Shown one piece after another: positions 1-9,129 of a stretch of DNA of 64,000 nt (position 1 is the stretch's first letter; the number at the start of each line of letters is the position of its first letter). A program made the translations under genes and the position numbers. Location: assembly GCA_016720775.1 (NCBI GenBank), contig JADKJX010000003.1, positions 186,001 through 250,000 on the forward strand. Reading direction: 5' to 3'. The DNA is from Chitinophagaceae bacterium. GTDB taxonomy: Bacteria; Bacteroidota; Bacteroidia; Chitinophagales; Chitinophagaceae. Under the pieces are notes generated by a model. It worked only from the letters and a program-made list of their open reading frames with translations. It was not told the origin of the DNA and did not search any database.

Positions 1-349
1 CAATGATCAGGGTAAGGCCTGTAAACAAAGCGGTATTTCCAGGGATCGACAAACAGAAATATCCCGATGCCATTAATGACCCGCCTAAAAATATCGATTT
101 GGTATACCCCAGTATCCTGTCAGCGATCAAGCCCCCGATAAAGGGGGTCAGGTATACCAAAGCAATAAAACTACCTACAATGTCGGCCCCGATATTCTGC
201 GAAAAACCTTTTCCCCCGGTTGTAGTGTCAATAAGGTAAAGAAACAAGATCCCTACCATCAGGTAGTAAGCAAATCGCTCCCACATTTCTGTAAAAAAGA
301 GAATGTATAATGCTTTAGGATGTTTGCCAAGTTTTGCTTGATCACTCAT
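1..349 (-). CDS. Peptide MFS transporter (POT/PTR2 family), N-terminal part
   Basis: Only the first 116 codons are present; the gene runs off the left edge. Reading the minus strand from the ATG at 349, the protein starts MSDQAKLGKHPKALYILFFT and continues with FTEMWERFAYY, the signature of proton-dependent oligopeptide transporters (the ExxER-type motif of helix 1), then hydrophobic segments and a GGLIADR loop typical of the major facilitator fold. POT proteins import di- and tripeptides across the inner membrane with protons. It is divergent from purD. A 7-bp palindrome lies just upstream (378-394). Confidence 0.85.
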   Translation of the reverse strand, partial: MSDQAKLGKHPKALYILFFTEMWERFAYYLMVGILFLYLIDTTTGGKGFSQNIGADIVGSFIALVYLTPFIGGLIADRILGYTKSIFLGGSLMASGYFCLSIPGNTALFTGLTLII

Positions 350-377
350 AAATAGAAGTTTTTTAGATGCTTGTTAG

Positions 378-394
378 TTGGGTTATCAACCCAA
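378..394. promoter_or_regulatory. Short palindrome in the transporter leader
   Basis: TTGGGTT-ATC-AACCCAA, a perfect 7-bp inverted repeat about 30 bp upstream of the peptide-transporter start. It could be an operator or a small leader hairpin. The 350-563 gap otherwise shows no gene. Confidence 0.3.
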
Positions 395-563
395 AATAGC
401 GAAATTATATCTGAACAGACAATTTCACTATGGCTATTTTTGAAAGGGTACGTTAAGAAAATGGCCCAACAGATGCCATTCAAAAAATTTATATTGAAAT
501 ACGCCTGTAGAATTTTAAATTCGCAATCCTAATGTTCAGGCTTATCCAAAATTCAAATCGCAG

Positions 564-1856
564 ATGAATATCCTTTTAATTGGTTCGGGAGGCCGGGAGC
601 ACGCCCTTGCATGGAAATTGAAACAAAGCCCTTTGTGCAACAAGTTGTTTATTGCACCGGGCAATGCAGGTACGGCCTTATGTGGCACCAACCTGCCCAT
701 CGGTATTTCCGACTTTGAACCCCTCGCTGCTGCCTGTAAAGAACATGCCATAGAGATGATACTGGTTGGCCCCGAAGAACCACTGGTGAACGGCATTTAT
801 GATTATTTTAAAAACAATCCCGGACTTGAGAAAATAAAACTGATCGGCCCTTCTAAAGAAGCAGCGCAGCTGGAAGGAAGTAAGGCTTTTGCAAAATCTT
901 TTATGAAAAAGCACGGCATACCCACCGCGGCCTATGCAGAGTTCAGTGCAGATAATTATATGGAAGGCGTGAACTACATCAAAGCACATGCATTGCCCAT
1001 TGTTTTAAAGGCCGACGGGCTTGCAGCCGGCAAGGGGGTTTTGATCTGCCAGAATCACCTGGAAGCCATGTCGGAGTTCGAACTGATGCTGCACCGGGCC
1101 AAGTTTGGCGAAGCCGGAAAAAAAGTGGTGATAGAAGATTTTTTAAAAGGCATTGAACTCAGCATGTTTGTATTAACAGATGGCGAGCATTATATTTTAC
1201 TACCCGAAGCAAAAGATTATAAACGTATTGGAGCCGGTGATACGGGGCTCAATACCGGCGGTATGGGAGCTGTGAGCCCGCTGCCTTTTGTAAATAATGA
1301 TTTCCTGGAAAAAGTACGAAAAGAGATCATTGAACCAACCATTGCCGGACTGAAGAAAGACAAGCTGGATTACAAAGGGTTCATCTTTTTGGGGTTGATG
1401 AATGATAATGGTGAACCAAAAGTAATTGAATACAACTGCCGCCTGGGCGACCCCGAAACTGAAGTGGTGATACCCCGGATCAAAAACGACCTGGTGGAAA
1501 TATTAATGGCCACTTCTGAGAAAAGGCTTAATGAAGTGAAGCTTGAGATTGATGGCCGTTCTGCTGCAACCGTGGTTGCCGTTAGTGGCGGTTATCCCGG
1601 CGACTATCAAAAGGGCAAAGAGATCAATGGACTTGAAGACACATCCATAGATGATACGATGATATTCCTTGCCGGAACAAAAAATGATGGAAAAAAGATC
1701 GTTACAAACGGCGGCAGGGTGCTGGCTGTTACTTCTTTTGGAGCCAACATAACCGAGGCTGCAGAACAATCGAACTACATGATGGAACAACTGTTTTTTG
1801 AAGACATGTATTTCCGTCCCGACATTGGCTATGAATTCAAAACAGTAGAACAGTAG
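564..1856 (+). CDS. purD: Phosphoribosylamine-glycine ligase (GAR synthetase)
   Basis: Catalyses ATP-dependent joining of 5-phosphoribosylamine and glycine, the second step of de novo purine synthesis, in the cytoplasm. The 430-aa length is normal for monofunctional PurD. The N-terminal domain begins MNILLIGSGGREHALAWKL with the GSGGREHAL motif. The ATP-grasp region follows, with KADGLAAGKGV near residue 150 and the metal-binding NCRLGDPETE near residue 290. The gene stands alone: no other pur gene adjoins it, and purA is about 48 kb away. The ATG at 564 starts exactly at the conserved N-terminus. Confidence 0.97.
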   Translation: MNILLIGSGGREHALAWKLKQSPLCNKLFIAPGNAGTALCGTNLPIGISDFEPLAAACKEHAIEMILVGPEEPLVNGIYDYFKNNPGLEKIKLIGPSKEAAQLEGSKAFAKSFMKKHGIPTAAYAEFSADNYMEGVNYIKAHALPIVLKADGLAAGKGVLICQNHLEAMSEFELMLHRAKFGEAGKKVVIEDFLKGIELSMFVLTDGEHYILLPEAKDYKRIGAGDTGLNTGGMGAVSPLPFVNNDFLEKVRKEIIEPTIAGLKKDKLDYKGFIFLGLMNDNGEPKVIEYNCRLGDPETEVVIPRIKNDLVEILMATSEKRLNEVKLEIDGRSAATVVAVSGGYPGDYQKGKEINGLEDTSIDDTMIFLAGTKNDGKKIVTNGGRVLAVTSFGANITEAAEQSNYMMEQLFFEDMYFRPDIGYEFKTVEQ

Positions 1857-1967
1857 TTGTTCAGATTTTTTTTTCTGTTTACTCAATAACTTTTCTTTAC
1901 CTGCGTTTTTTAGTTGCCCCGCAATTCACAACTTTCTTGTAAATGTTGAAAAATAAAGGGTTTGGCG

Positions 1968-1998
1968 TTGTTATTTCAAATATTTTCCACCAACTTTG
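1968..1998 (+). promoter_or_regulatory. Probable mreB promoter
   Basis: TTG at 1968-1970, a 20-bp spacer, and CAACTTTG at 1991-1998. This is one mismatch from the Bacteroidota -7 element TAnnTTTG, with a normal spacing. It lies 38 bp before the mreB ATG and would drive the mreB-rodA run. Confidence 0.5.
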
Positions 1999-2035
1999 CT
2001 TGCATTGATTAAAATCCTTTTTCACACACTTCAAT

Positions 2036-3061
2036 ATGGGCCTTTTTAATTTTTTTACCCAGGAAATTGCGATTGACCTGGGAACCGCCAATACCCTCAT
2101 TATTCATAACGACGAAATCGTGGTAAATGAGCCGTCTATTGTGGCGCTTGACCGCAACAATCCGAAGAACATTTTGGCCGTGGGCAAAAAGGCCCTGATG
2201 ATGCATGAGAAAACCCACGAAAGCATCCGCACCGTGAGGCCATTGAAAGACGGTGTGATCGCCGACTTCAATGCCGCCGAACTGATGATCAGGGAAATGA
2301 TAAAACTGATCTATCCCAAAAAACCCCTGTTTGCACCGAGCTGGCGTATGATGATCTGCATTCCAAGCAGCATCACCGAAGTGGAAAAACGTGCCGTAAG
2401 GGACAGTGCCGAACAGGCCGGAGCTAAAGAAGTATATCTTATTCACGAACCAATGGCTGCCGCACTGGGTATTGGTATTGATGTAGAAGAACCAGTGGGA
2501 AACATGATCATTGATATTGGTGGTGGTACCACCGGTATCACCGTAATTGCATTGGCAGGTATTGTGTGCGACCAGAGTATCCGTATTGCCGGTGATGAAT
2601 TTACTGCCGATATTATGGAGGCCCTGCGCCGCTATCATAGTTTATTGATCGGTGAACGTACTGCCGAACAGATCAAGATACAGGTTGGCGCTGCCATGAA
2701 AGACCTCGATAACCCCCCCGATGATATCCCGGTAAATGGCCGTGACCTGGTTACCGGTATTCCAAAGCAAGTAATGGTTAGTTACCAGGAAGTGGCTGAA
2801 GCATTGGATAAAAGCATCTTCAAAATTGAAGAGGCCATTTTGAAGGCATTGGAAACAACGCCGCCCGAACTGGCATCCGATATTTACCGCAGGGGATTGT
2901 ACATCACCGGTGGAGGAGCCTTATTGCGGGGATTGGATAAAAGACTGAATGCAAAGATCAAACTTCCGGTTCATGTGGCCGACGACCCGTTAAAGAGCGT
3001 GGTACGGGGAACAGGCATAGCCCTGAAGCATTATGATCGGTATCCGTTTGTAATGAGATAG
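2036..3061 (+). CDS. mreB: Rod shape-determining protein MreB
   Basis: Bacterial actin that forms membrane-associated filaments organising lateral wall synthesis. The 341-aa protein has the actin-fold phosphate loops: IAIDLGTANTLI at residues 9-20, IIDIGGGTTGITVIAL near 160-175, and ITGGGALLRGLD near 290. The N-terminus MGLFNFFTQE is amphipathic and could serve as the membrane anchor. It is first in the mreB-mreC-mreD-mrdA-rodA run, the usual elongasome order. Its own promoter is at 1968-1998. Confidence 0.97.
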   Translation: MGLFNFFTQEIAIDLGTANTLIIHNDEIVVNEPSIVALDRNNPKNILAVGKKALMMHEKTHESIRTVRPLKDGVIADFNAAELMIREMIKLIYPKKPLFAPSWRMMICIPSSITEVEKRAVRDSAEQAGAKEVYLIHEPMAAALGIGIDVEEPVGNMIIDIGGGTTGITVIALAGIVCDQSIRIAGDEFTADIMEALRRYHSLLIGERTAEQIKIQVGAAMKDLDNPPDDIPVNGRDLVTGIPKQVMVSYQEVAEALDKSIFKIEEAILKALETTPPELASDIYRRGLYITGGGALLRGLDKRLNAKIKLPVHVADDPLKSVVRGTGIALKHYDRYPFVMR

Positions 3062-3078
3062 ATTGATTAAGGTATACA

Positions 3079-3150
3079 GGAATTAGGAATTAGGAATTTG
3101 TAATAAGGATGCCTTTTCCCCAATTCCTTTTTCCAAATTCCAAATTCCCC
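3079..3150. repeat. Inverted heptamer-word element before mreC
   Basis: Left arm: three copies of AATTAGG/AATTTG-like words (3079-3100). Right arm: the inverted words CCAATTCC, CCAAATTCC, CAAATTCC (3118-3150). The arms can fold into a long imperfect hairpin. An ATG at 3109 lies in the loop region, so an ORF reading through the right arm is probably not translated. Confidence 0.6.
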
Positions 3151-3156
3151 TCACAG

Positions 3157-4016
3157 GTGCGTAATATTTTCCTTTTCATCCGCCGTTACTTTAATCTCCT
3201 CTTATTTCTTTTTTTGCAGGGCTTCAGCATTTATTTGATCGTTCATAACAGTCGTTATCACAATGCCATATTCGGCAGCATCACTAACCAGCTAACGGGT
3301 AAGGTGAATGAACAGTTCAGCCGGGTGGAATATTATTTCCAGCTTAAAAAAACAAATGACTCTTTGGTAAAGGCAAATGCAAAGCTCTACAATAAACTAA
3401 AAGCCGATTTCGAACTACCCGATACTACCAGCAACATATTCGTCGATTCACTCAAGGTTGATTCCATAGAAACATACCGCAAATACAATTATTACCCGGC
3501 TAAAGTGGTGTACAATTCGGTGGCAGCACAAAACAATTACCTGGTTCTTAGCCGGGGAACGGCACAACAGGTAAGATCGGGCATGGGTGTTATTGATCCC
3601 AATGGTTCAGTGGTTGGTGTCGTAACAGATGTTAGTAAAGACTTTGCGGTTGTGATGAGCCTGTTGCATAAAGACAGCCATATTGAAGGCATGTTATTAA
3701 AGGCAACCAGGAAGCAGGCACACTCAGCTGGGATGGCGTGGCGCCCAATATCATTAACATTTCCCGGATACCGAAAAGTGCGAAAGTGGTTGTGGGAGAC
3801 AGCATCATATCAAGTGGCAACAGTACCAGCATACCAAAAGGTATGATACTGGGTTTTGTAACATCGGTGGTACCTGAAAAAAGTACCAGCAACTACCAGA
3901 TAAAATTCAGGTCAGCTGCTAATTTTTACAACCTGGAATATGTTTATGTAATAGAGAACAAACAGGCAGAAAGTATAAAAGAAATGCTGGATAACGTAAA
4001 AAAGAAAAACCAGTAA
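3157..4016 (+). CDS. mreC: Rod shape-determining protein MreC (frameshifted)
   Basis: MreC is a bitopic membrane protein that links MreB to the PBP2/RodA synthase. The first frame holds the transmembrane segment (RNIFLFIRRYFNLLLFLFLQ), a coiled coil and part of the beta domain. Near 3717 it leaves frame and ends at 3846. The remainder (VAPNIINISRIPKSAKVVVG through GFVTSVV) continues in the next frame from about 3720 to 4016. Adding one G at 3717-3718 restores KQGTLSWDGVAPN, giving about 286 aa, a normal MreC length. I prefer the GTG at 3157 (MRNIFLFIRR) over the ATG at 3109, because codons 1-16 from 3109 read only through a repeat arm. The broken frame is probably a base-calling error. Confidence 0.9.
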
Positions 4017-4025
4017 CAACCATCA

Positions 4026-4559
4026 ATGAATACACTGGTTAAAAATATCGTCCGCTTTGCACTCTTCATCCTGGTACAGGTATATGTGCTGGATAAGATA
4101 CACCTGCACCAGATGGTGACTCCCTATATTTATTTCCTGTTCATTTTGTGGATGCCCTTCCGCATGAAGCGTACCTGGCAGATGCTGGTTGCTTTTGCAC
4201 TGGGATTTACACTGGACAGCTTCCATCACAATCCCGGCTTTCATGCAGCGGCCTGTGTACTCATTGCCTATATCCGTCCCTTTCTTGTCAACCTGCTTAT
4301 TCCCCAGGAAGGAGCAGATACCAATTACGAGGAACCATCGTTTAAAAGCATGGGAGGTTTTTTACCCTATTTCATTTTCACCGGGGTGCTTACACTGATC
4401 CATCATGGCTGGTTGTTTTTACTGGAAGCATGGCAGTTTGGGAACATCTGGTATTTTATTTTTAAGACCCTGTTATCAACAGCCGTAAGTTTGGTTTTGA
4501 TAGTAGTGACCGAATTGTTGTTTGCCCGTAAGCAGTCTTTCCGGACGAACACGGCCTGA
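4026..4559 (+). CDS. mreD: Rod shape-determining protein MreD
   Basis: Small polytopic inner-membrane protein of the elongasome; 177 aa with about five hydrophobic segments and few charged residues. Sequence motifs are weak in this family, so the call rests on length, hydrophobicity and position directly after mreC (9 bp) and before PBP2. The segment FALGFTLDSFHHNPGFHAAACVLIAY resembles the D-[ST]-F...G conserved centre of MreD proteins. Confidence 0.9.
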   Translation: MNTLVKNIVRFALFILVQVYVLDKIHLHQMVTPYIYFLFILWMPFRMKRTWQMLVAFALGFTLDSFHHNPGFHAAACVLIAYIRPFLVNLLIPQEGADTNYEEPSFKSMGGFLPYFIFTGVLTLIHHGWLFLLEAWQFGNIWYFIFKTLLSTAVSLVLIVVTELLFARKQSFRTNTA

Positions 4560-4607
4560 CAACAATTGCAAACCATAAAGAAAACGATCTTCAAAATATA
4601 AACAGAA

Positions 4608-6749
4608 GTGCCCGTATTTAATCAATCAAGAAAGAATGTAATCATGCTGGTGTTCACCGGCATGTTTGTCATCATTCTTTTGCAATTGATGAACCTCCAG
4701 TTGTTTTCCACCAAGTACCGCATACAGGCCGATGACCAGGGTACGTTCCGGAAAGTGATTTATCCCGACAGGGGAATTGTTTTTGACCGGAAAGGAAAAC
4801 CGATCTTACAGAATACTGTCATCTACGACCTGATGGTTACACCCGGAAAGATCAAGGGTACTGATACTATGACCTTGTGTAATATCCTGGGTATTGACAC
4901 GGCCGAATTCAGAAGACGCATCATTACCGCTATCATAAAAAACAAAAGTTACCGGGCTTCCATCTTTGAACCATTGCTCAGCAATGAAAAAATGGCAAAG
5001 CTTAATGAGAACATGTATAAGCTTGCTCCCGGGTATTACCTGCAGGAACGTTCGGTAAGAGATTACCCGTTCGATGCCGGTGGAAATATTCTCGGTTACC
5101 TGGGAGAGGTGGACTCTAATATTTTAAAGAACCCAAAATACCAGGGTTATGTAATGGGTGATTATATCGGCAAGACCGGGTTAGAAAAAACCTATGAAAA
5201 TGTGCTGATGGGCCAGCGGGGTATTGAGTTCTGGAAAAGGGATAACAAGAATCGGTTGACCGACCGGCTTGAAAATGGCAAGTTTGATACAGCCGCCATT
5301 GCCGGGCAGAACATGTTTACCTCTGTTGATATTGAACTGCAGGCATTGGGTGAAAAGCTGATGGAAAATAAACTGGGTTCTATTGTGGCTGTTGATCCAA
5401 GAACGGGCGGCATTTTATGTATGATAAGCAGCCCTACGTACAAACCCAAACTTTTAACCGGTGCAGAAAGAAGAAAACATTATGCCGAGTTGTTGCTGAG
5501 TCCTGCATTGCCTTTGTTCAACCGGTCTGTAAATGCTACATACTCGCCGGGATCTACCTTCAAAACATTGCAGGCGCTTGTGGGTTTGCACGAAGGGGTG
5601 ATCAATACGCATTTCACGGTTTCATGCTCCGGTGCGTTTTATGGTTGTGGCGGCGGCAACCCGATGAAATGCCTCGATCGTGGTACGTTCGATCTTAGAA
5701 ATGCGATACGCATCTCTGACAATACTTACTTCGCTACTGTAATGCAACGGGTGATCACCAATCCAAAATATCCAAGCCAGGACAGCAGCCTGGCTAAATG
5801 GGATCAGTATATGTATGGTTTTGGTCTCGGCCATAAATTGGGTATTGATGTACCTTCTGAAAAACCAGGGCATATACCCACACCAGCTTACTTTGATAAA
5901 GTGTACGGGCATGGCTCCTGGAACTATTGCAATTTCCGTTCAGTGAGTATCGGGCAGGGTGAAGTGGATGTAACACCTATGCAGGTTGCCAATGAAATGG
6001 CATACATCGCTAACAAAGGCTGGTATAAGATCCCACACCTGGTTGACTCCATCGAAGGCGGAGATACATTCAACATGTTGTCGAAGTACAAAGAAAAACA
6101 CAATGCGCTTGAAATACCCGACAGTGTTTTTGAAGTGGTGCATGATGGTATGCAGGCGGTGGTGGATGGAGGAACAGGTGCAGGGGCAAGAGTTCCGGGT
6201 ATCGCCATCTGCGGTAAGACCGGTACGGTGGAGAACTATTTCAGGGGGGTGAAACAACCCAACCACGCATTCTTCTGCGGCTTTGCGCCCAGGGATAATC
6301 CAAAGATCGCTATCATGTGTGTGGTAGAGAACAGCGGACGGTTTGGCGGTACCTATGCAGCGCCCATCGTTGGACTGATGATAGAAAAATACCTGAACGA
6401 TACCATTGCGGCAAACAGGCAGGCCATCGTTGATAAGTTCAGCAACCTGAACCTGATACCCTCCCGTATTTACAGCGCCATTAAAACAAGAGATTCACTG
6501 ACGCATGCAAGAGATACCGCCTATCTTCTTGAAAAGGGGTATATTAAATTGCTGCGGGATACCATGGATATGGATGCAACAGACGAGCAGGATGCACTGG
6601 ACCAGATAAAAATGGATAAGGAAGAATTAAAGAAGAACAAACCTGCAAAAGACAGCGGGGATAAAAAAACAAATATCAAACCGGAAGCAATTCTTCCGAA
6701 TGAAAAAAAGAAACCCGAATCAAAGGACTCTGTAAAAAATGATTTGTGA
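4608..6749 (+). CDS. mrdA: Penicillin-binding protein 2, elongation-specific transpeptidase
   Basis: Class B penicillin-binding protein that cross-links new peptidoglycan with RodA. The 713-aa product has one N-terminal membrane helix (about 12-32), a dimerisation/pedestal region with YPDRGIVFDRKG at 52-63, and a transpeptidase domain. Catalytic motifs: STFK with Ser316, SDN 370-372, and KTG 537-539. The start is GTG at 4608. The C-terminal 100 residues are a charged Lys/Asp-rich tail (KMDKEELKKNKPAKDSGDKK), longer than in E. coli PBP2 and probably disordered in the periplasm. Confidence 0.97.
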   Translation: MPVFNQSRKNVIMLVFTGMFVIILLQLMNLQLFSTKYRIQADDQGTFRKVIYPDRGIVFDRKGKPILQNTVIYDLMVTPGKIKGTDTMTLCNILGIDTAEFRRRIITAIIKNKSYRASIFEPLLSNEKMAKLNENMYKLAPGYYLQERSVRDYPFDAGGNILGYLGEVDSNILKNPKYQGYVMGDYIGKTGLEKTYENVLMGQRGIEFWKRDNKNRLTDRLENGKFDTAAIAGQNMFTSVDIELQALGEKLMENKLGSIVAVDPRTGGILCMISSPTYKPKLLTGAERRKHYAELLLSPALPLFNRSVNATYSPGSTFKTLQALVGLHEGVINTHFTVSCSGAFYGCGGGNPMKCLDRGTFDLRNAIRISDNTYFATVMQRVITNPKYPSQDSSLAKWDQYMYGFGLGHKLGIDVPSEKPGHIPTPAYFDKVYGHGSWNYCNFRSVSIGQGEVDVTPMQVANEMAYIANKGWYKIPHLVDSIEGGDTFNMLSKYKEKHNALEIPDSVFEVVHDGMQAVVDGGTGAGARVPGIAICGKTGTVENYFRGVKQPNHAFFCGFAPRDNPKIAIMCVVENSGRFGGTYAAPIVGLMIEKYLNDTIAANRQAIVDKFSNLNLIPSRIYSAIKTRDSLTHARDTAYLLEKGYIKLLRDTMDMDATDEQDALDQIKMDKEELKKNKPAKDSGDKKTNIKPEAILPNEKKKPESKDSVKNDL

Positions 6750-6815
6750 TCTGTTTGCAGAAGAATGCTATCAGCAGGGCCAGGTTACGAATAACAATTA
6801 ACAGCTAACAGGAAC

Positions 6816-8168
6816 ATGTATCAAAAAAATCCCGCCATATCAAAAGGAATCGACTGGGTGATGGTGTGGCTGTATGCCATACTGGTGGCCATTGGCATCC
6901 TTTGTATCTTTTCGGTTGAGTACCGGAGCAGCGATAATGTGATGCAAACCTTCATCGGGTTTAAAAAAAATTACAGTAAGCAATTATTTTTCTTTGCAGC
7001 CTGTGCCGTGCTGGCCATTTTCATTTTACTTACCGACAGCAAACTCTTTACCGCCACTTCCAACCTTACTTACCTGGTAGGCATATTGCTGATACTGGCA
7101 ACCTTTGTGGTGGGTAAGGAGATAAAAGGTTCCAAAAGCTGGATACCGCTTGGCTTTATGAACCTGCAGCCGGTGGAACTGTGTAAGATATTTACGGCAC
7201 TGGCACTGGCTAAATACCTGTCGCAGCAGGAAACAGATTTTCAACGGCCGAAGTCGCAACTGATCGCAGCAGCCATTGCATTTACGCCGGCAGTTTTTTC
7301 TATCCTGCAGGGCGAAACAGGATTGGCGCTGGTTTACTTTTCTTTCCTTATTCCGATGTACAGGGAAGGATTGCCGCCCGGTTACCTTGTTGTGGGCGCT
7401 TCCATGGCCGTGCTGCTTGTGGCATCGCTTATATTTCATACCAAGACCCTGCTGATCGCTTTTACCATACTTGCGGTGCTGGCTATTTATTTTTACCGGC
7501 GACAAATAAAAAGAAACAGCCGCTTATTGCTCATCATCATACTGGGATGGGGATTTGCCGTGGCGTTTGTGGGTGTTGCCGTGCCGTTCACTTTCAAACA
7601 TGTTTTTAAGGGATACCAGGCCGACCGGATATTCAGCATGGTAGGTGTTGATAATCCTTTTGCAGATAAAACGAATACGGAATCCGCCAATAGCGAAGAG
7701 GCAAAAACAAAACTAAAGAAAACCGAGCAACAGAATTATAATGTGAAGCAATCAAAAATTGCCATTGGCTCCGGCGGCTTTGCCGGTAAAGGATTTTTAA
7801 AAGGCACGCAAACACAGGGCGATTTTGTGCCGGAGCAGCATACCGATTTTATCTTCACCTCCGTGGGAGAGAATTTTGGTTTCTGGGGAAGTGCTTCGCT
7901 GATGCTGATATACCTCTTTCTTTTGTTACGCATCATCCGCATTGCCGAACGGCAACGAAGTACCTTCAGCCGGGTATATGCTTATTCAGTAGCCGGTATT
8001 ATTTTCTTTCATGTTTCGGTGAATATCTGCGTTACCATCGGGCTTGCACCTGTGATCGGTATCACACTTCCGCTGATGAGTTATGGCGGATCGTCTTTGC
8101 TCACATTTACCATTCTTCTTTTCATTCTGATAAAACTGGATGCCGACAGGCAGATGGTTTTACGGTAG
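6816..8168 (+). CDS. rodA: Peptidoglycan glycosyltransferase RodA (SEDS family)
   Basis: Polytopic membrane polymerase of lipid II, partner of PBP2. The 450-aa protein has about ten hydrophobic segments, with the SEDS motifs GSKSWIPLGFMNLQPVELCK near residue 105 and LPLMSYGGSSLL near the C-terminus. A large loop around 270-330 includes QSKIAIGSGGFAGKGFLKGT and PEQHTDFIF, the conserved extracytoplasmic loop of RodA/FtsW. A 40-residue Lys/Glu-rich insertion precedes that loop. It follows mrdA by 66 bp in the same operon. Its position with mreB-mrdA favours RodA over FtsW. Confidence 0.95.
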   Translation: MYQKNPAISKGIDWVMVWLYAILVAIGILCIFSVEYRSSDNVMQTFIGFKKNYSKQLFFFAACAVLAIFILLTDSKLFTATSNLTYLVGILLILATFVVGKEIKGSKSWIPLGFMNLQPVELCKIFTALALAKYLSQQETDFQRPKSQLIAAAIAFTPAVFSILQGETGLALVYFSFLIPMYREGLPPGYLVVGASMAVLLVASLIFHTKTLLIAFTILAVLAIYFYRRQIKRNSRLLLIIILGWGFAVAFVGVAVPFTFKHVFKGYQADRIFSMVGVDNPFADKTNTESANSEEAKTKLKKTEQQNYNVKQSKIAIGSGGFAGKGFLKGTQTQGDFVPEQHTDFIFTSVGENFGFWGSASLMLIYLFLLLRIIRIAERQRSTFSRVYAYSVAGIIFFHVSVNICVTIGLAPVIGITLPLMSYGGSSLLTFTILLFILIKLDADRQMVLR

Positions 8169-8170
8169 TA

Positions 8171-8245
8171 CGTTAATCCGTTAATCCGTTGATCCGTTAA
8201 TTAGTTGATACGTATAAACGGATTAACTAATTAACCAATTAACTT
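8171..8245. repeat. Inverted GTTAATCC-word element after rodA
   Basis: The left half has four near-copies of the 8-bp word GTTAATCC/GTTGATCC. GTTAATTAGTTGATACG at 8196-8212 pairs with CGGATTAACTAATTAAC at 8219-8235 (15 of 17 positions), giving a hairpin with a very short loop. It fills the gap between rodA and the following hydrolase and may act as a terminator-like structure. Confidence 0.6.
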
Positions 8246-8251
8246 TACTGT

Positions 8252-8998
8252 ATGAAGATAATTCCGTTAAGCGAAGGCACTTTTACCATTGATGGCAGCA
8301 AGAAATTTATTCCCTTTGATACAGGTAAAGACGAACTGCAGCAGCGGCCAGTTGGTAGTTTGCTGGTGGAGATACAACCCTTTGCGGTGATCACTTCAAA
8401 AGATATTATTGTAATTGATACCGGGCTTGGTTTTTCAACTGCCGATGGCACCTTACAGATTCACCAGAACTTACTCAACAACGGCATTGGCCCGATGGAA
8501 GTGACCAAAGTATTGCTCAGCCATTTGCATAAAGATCACGCAGGCGGAATTTATAAAACGGATGAAATGCTTAAACAGAAGTTCCTGAGTTTTCCCAGCG
8601 CTACTTATTATGTGCATAAAGATGAAATGGAATTTGCATTAAAGAAAGGATCGCCTTCCTACCGGGTCTCAGATTTTGAGGGCCTGCAAAACTCCGACCA
8701 GGTGGTTTTACTGGAAGGCGATGGCAGGATCGATGATTACATCACGTACCATGTAACCGGTGCACACAGCCCTTGTCACCAGGTGTTCTGGATCGAAGAA
8801 GACGGGCAGAAAGTTTTTTACGGCGGCGATGTAGCCCCGCAGTTGCAGCAAATGAAGAACCGGTTCATTGCCAAATATGATTACGATGGAAAAAAATGTA
8901 TGGAGTTACGACAGCAGTGGTGGCAACAGGGAAGAGAAGAAAAGTGGACCTTTTTATTTTATCATGATATAAAAACTCCGGTTTTTTCTTTCGTTTAA
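8252..8998 (+). CDS. Metallo-beta-lactamase-fold hydrolase
   Basis: 248-aa cytoplasmic hydrolase of the MBL superfamily. Motifs visible: DTGLG (first strand motif), HLHKDHAGG (metal ligands His-x-His-x-Asp-His), a later His in VTGAHSPCHQVFW, YGGDVAP (bridging Asp), and the terminal YHDIK His. All five metal-ligand motifs are intact. The substrate cannot be told from sequence; relatives include quorum-quenching lactonases, glyoxalase II and other thioester or phosphoester hydrolases. The stop codon lies inside the left arm of the next repeat element. Confidence 0.85.
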   Translation: MKIIPLSEGTFTIDGSKKFIPFDTGKDELQQRPVGSLLVEIQPFAVITSKDIIVIDTGLGFSTADGTLQIHQNLLNNGIGPMEVTKVLLSHLHKDHAGGIYKTDEMLKQKFLSFPSATYYVHKDEMEFALKKGSPSYRVSDFEGLQNSDQVVLLEGDGRIDDYITYHVTGAHSPCHQVFWIEEDGQKVFYGGDVAPQLQQMKNRFIAKYDYDGKKCMELRQQWWQQGREEKWTFLFYHDIKTPVFSFV

Positions 8999-9061
8999 AG
9001 GTTTAAGACGTCGCAGGGTTTAAAAGCACTTTCTATAGATTAACCTTTAAACCCTTAAACG
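8992..9061. repeat. Inverted GGTTTAA-word element between convergent genes
   Basis: The left arm at 8992-9006 (CGTTTAAAGGTTTAA) pairs imperfectly with the right arm at 9044-9061 (CCTTTAAACCCTTAAACG); another word copy, GGGTTTAAAA, sits between them. It lies between the hydrolase (plus) and atpH (minus) and probably serves both as a transcription end. Confidence 0.55.
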
Positions 9062-9129
9062 ATGTATACTCCACAAATAAAAAGCTGCTACAACAGTAAC
9101 AGCGGTTTAAAAATTATTCTGATTAACAC

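Noticed and set aside
3109..3156. ATG start for mreC at 3109
   Set aside because: The codons before 3157 translate a repeat arm; homologous MreC proteins begin at the RNIFLFIRRYF stretch.
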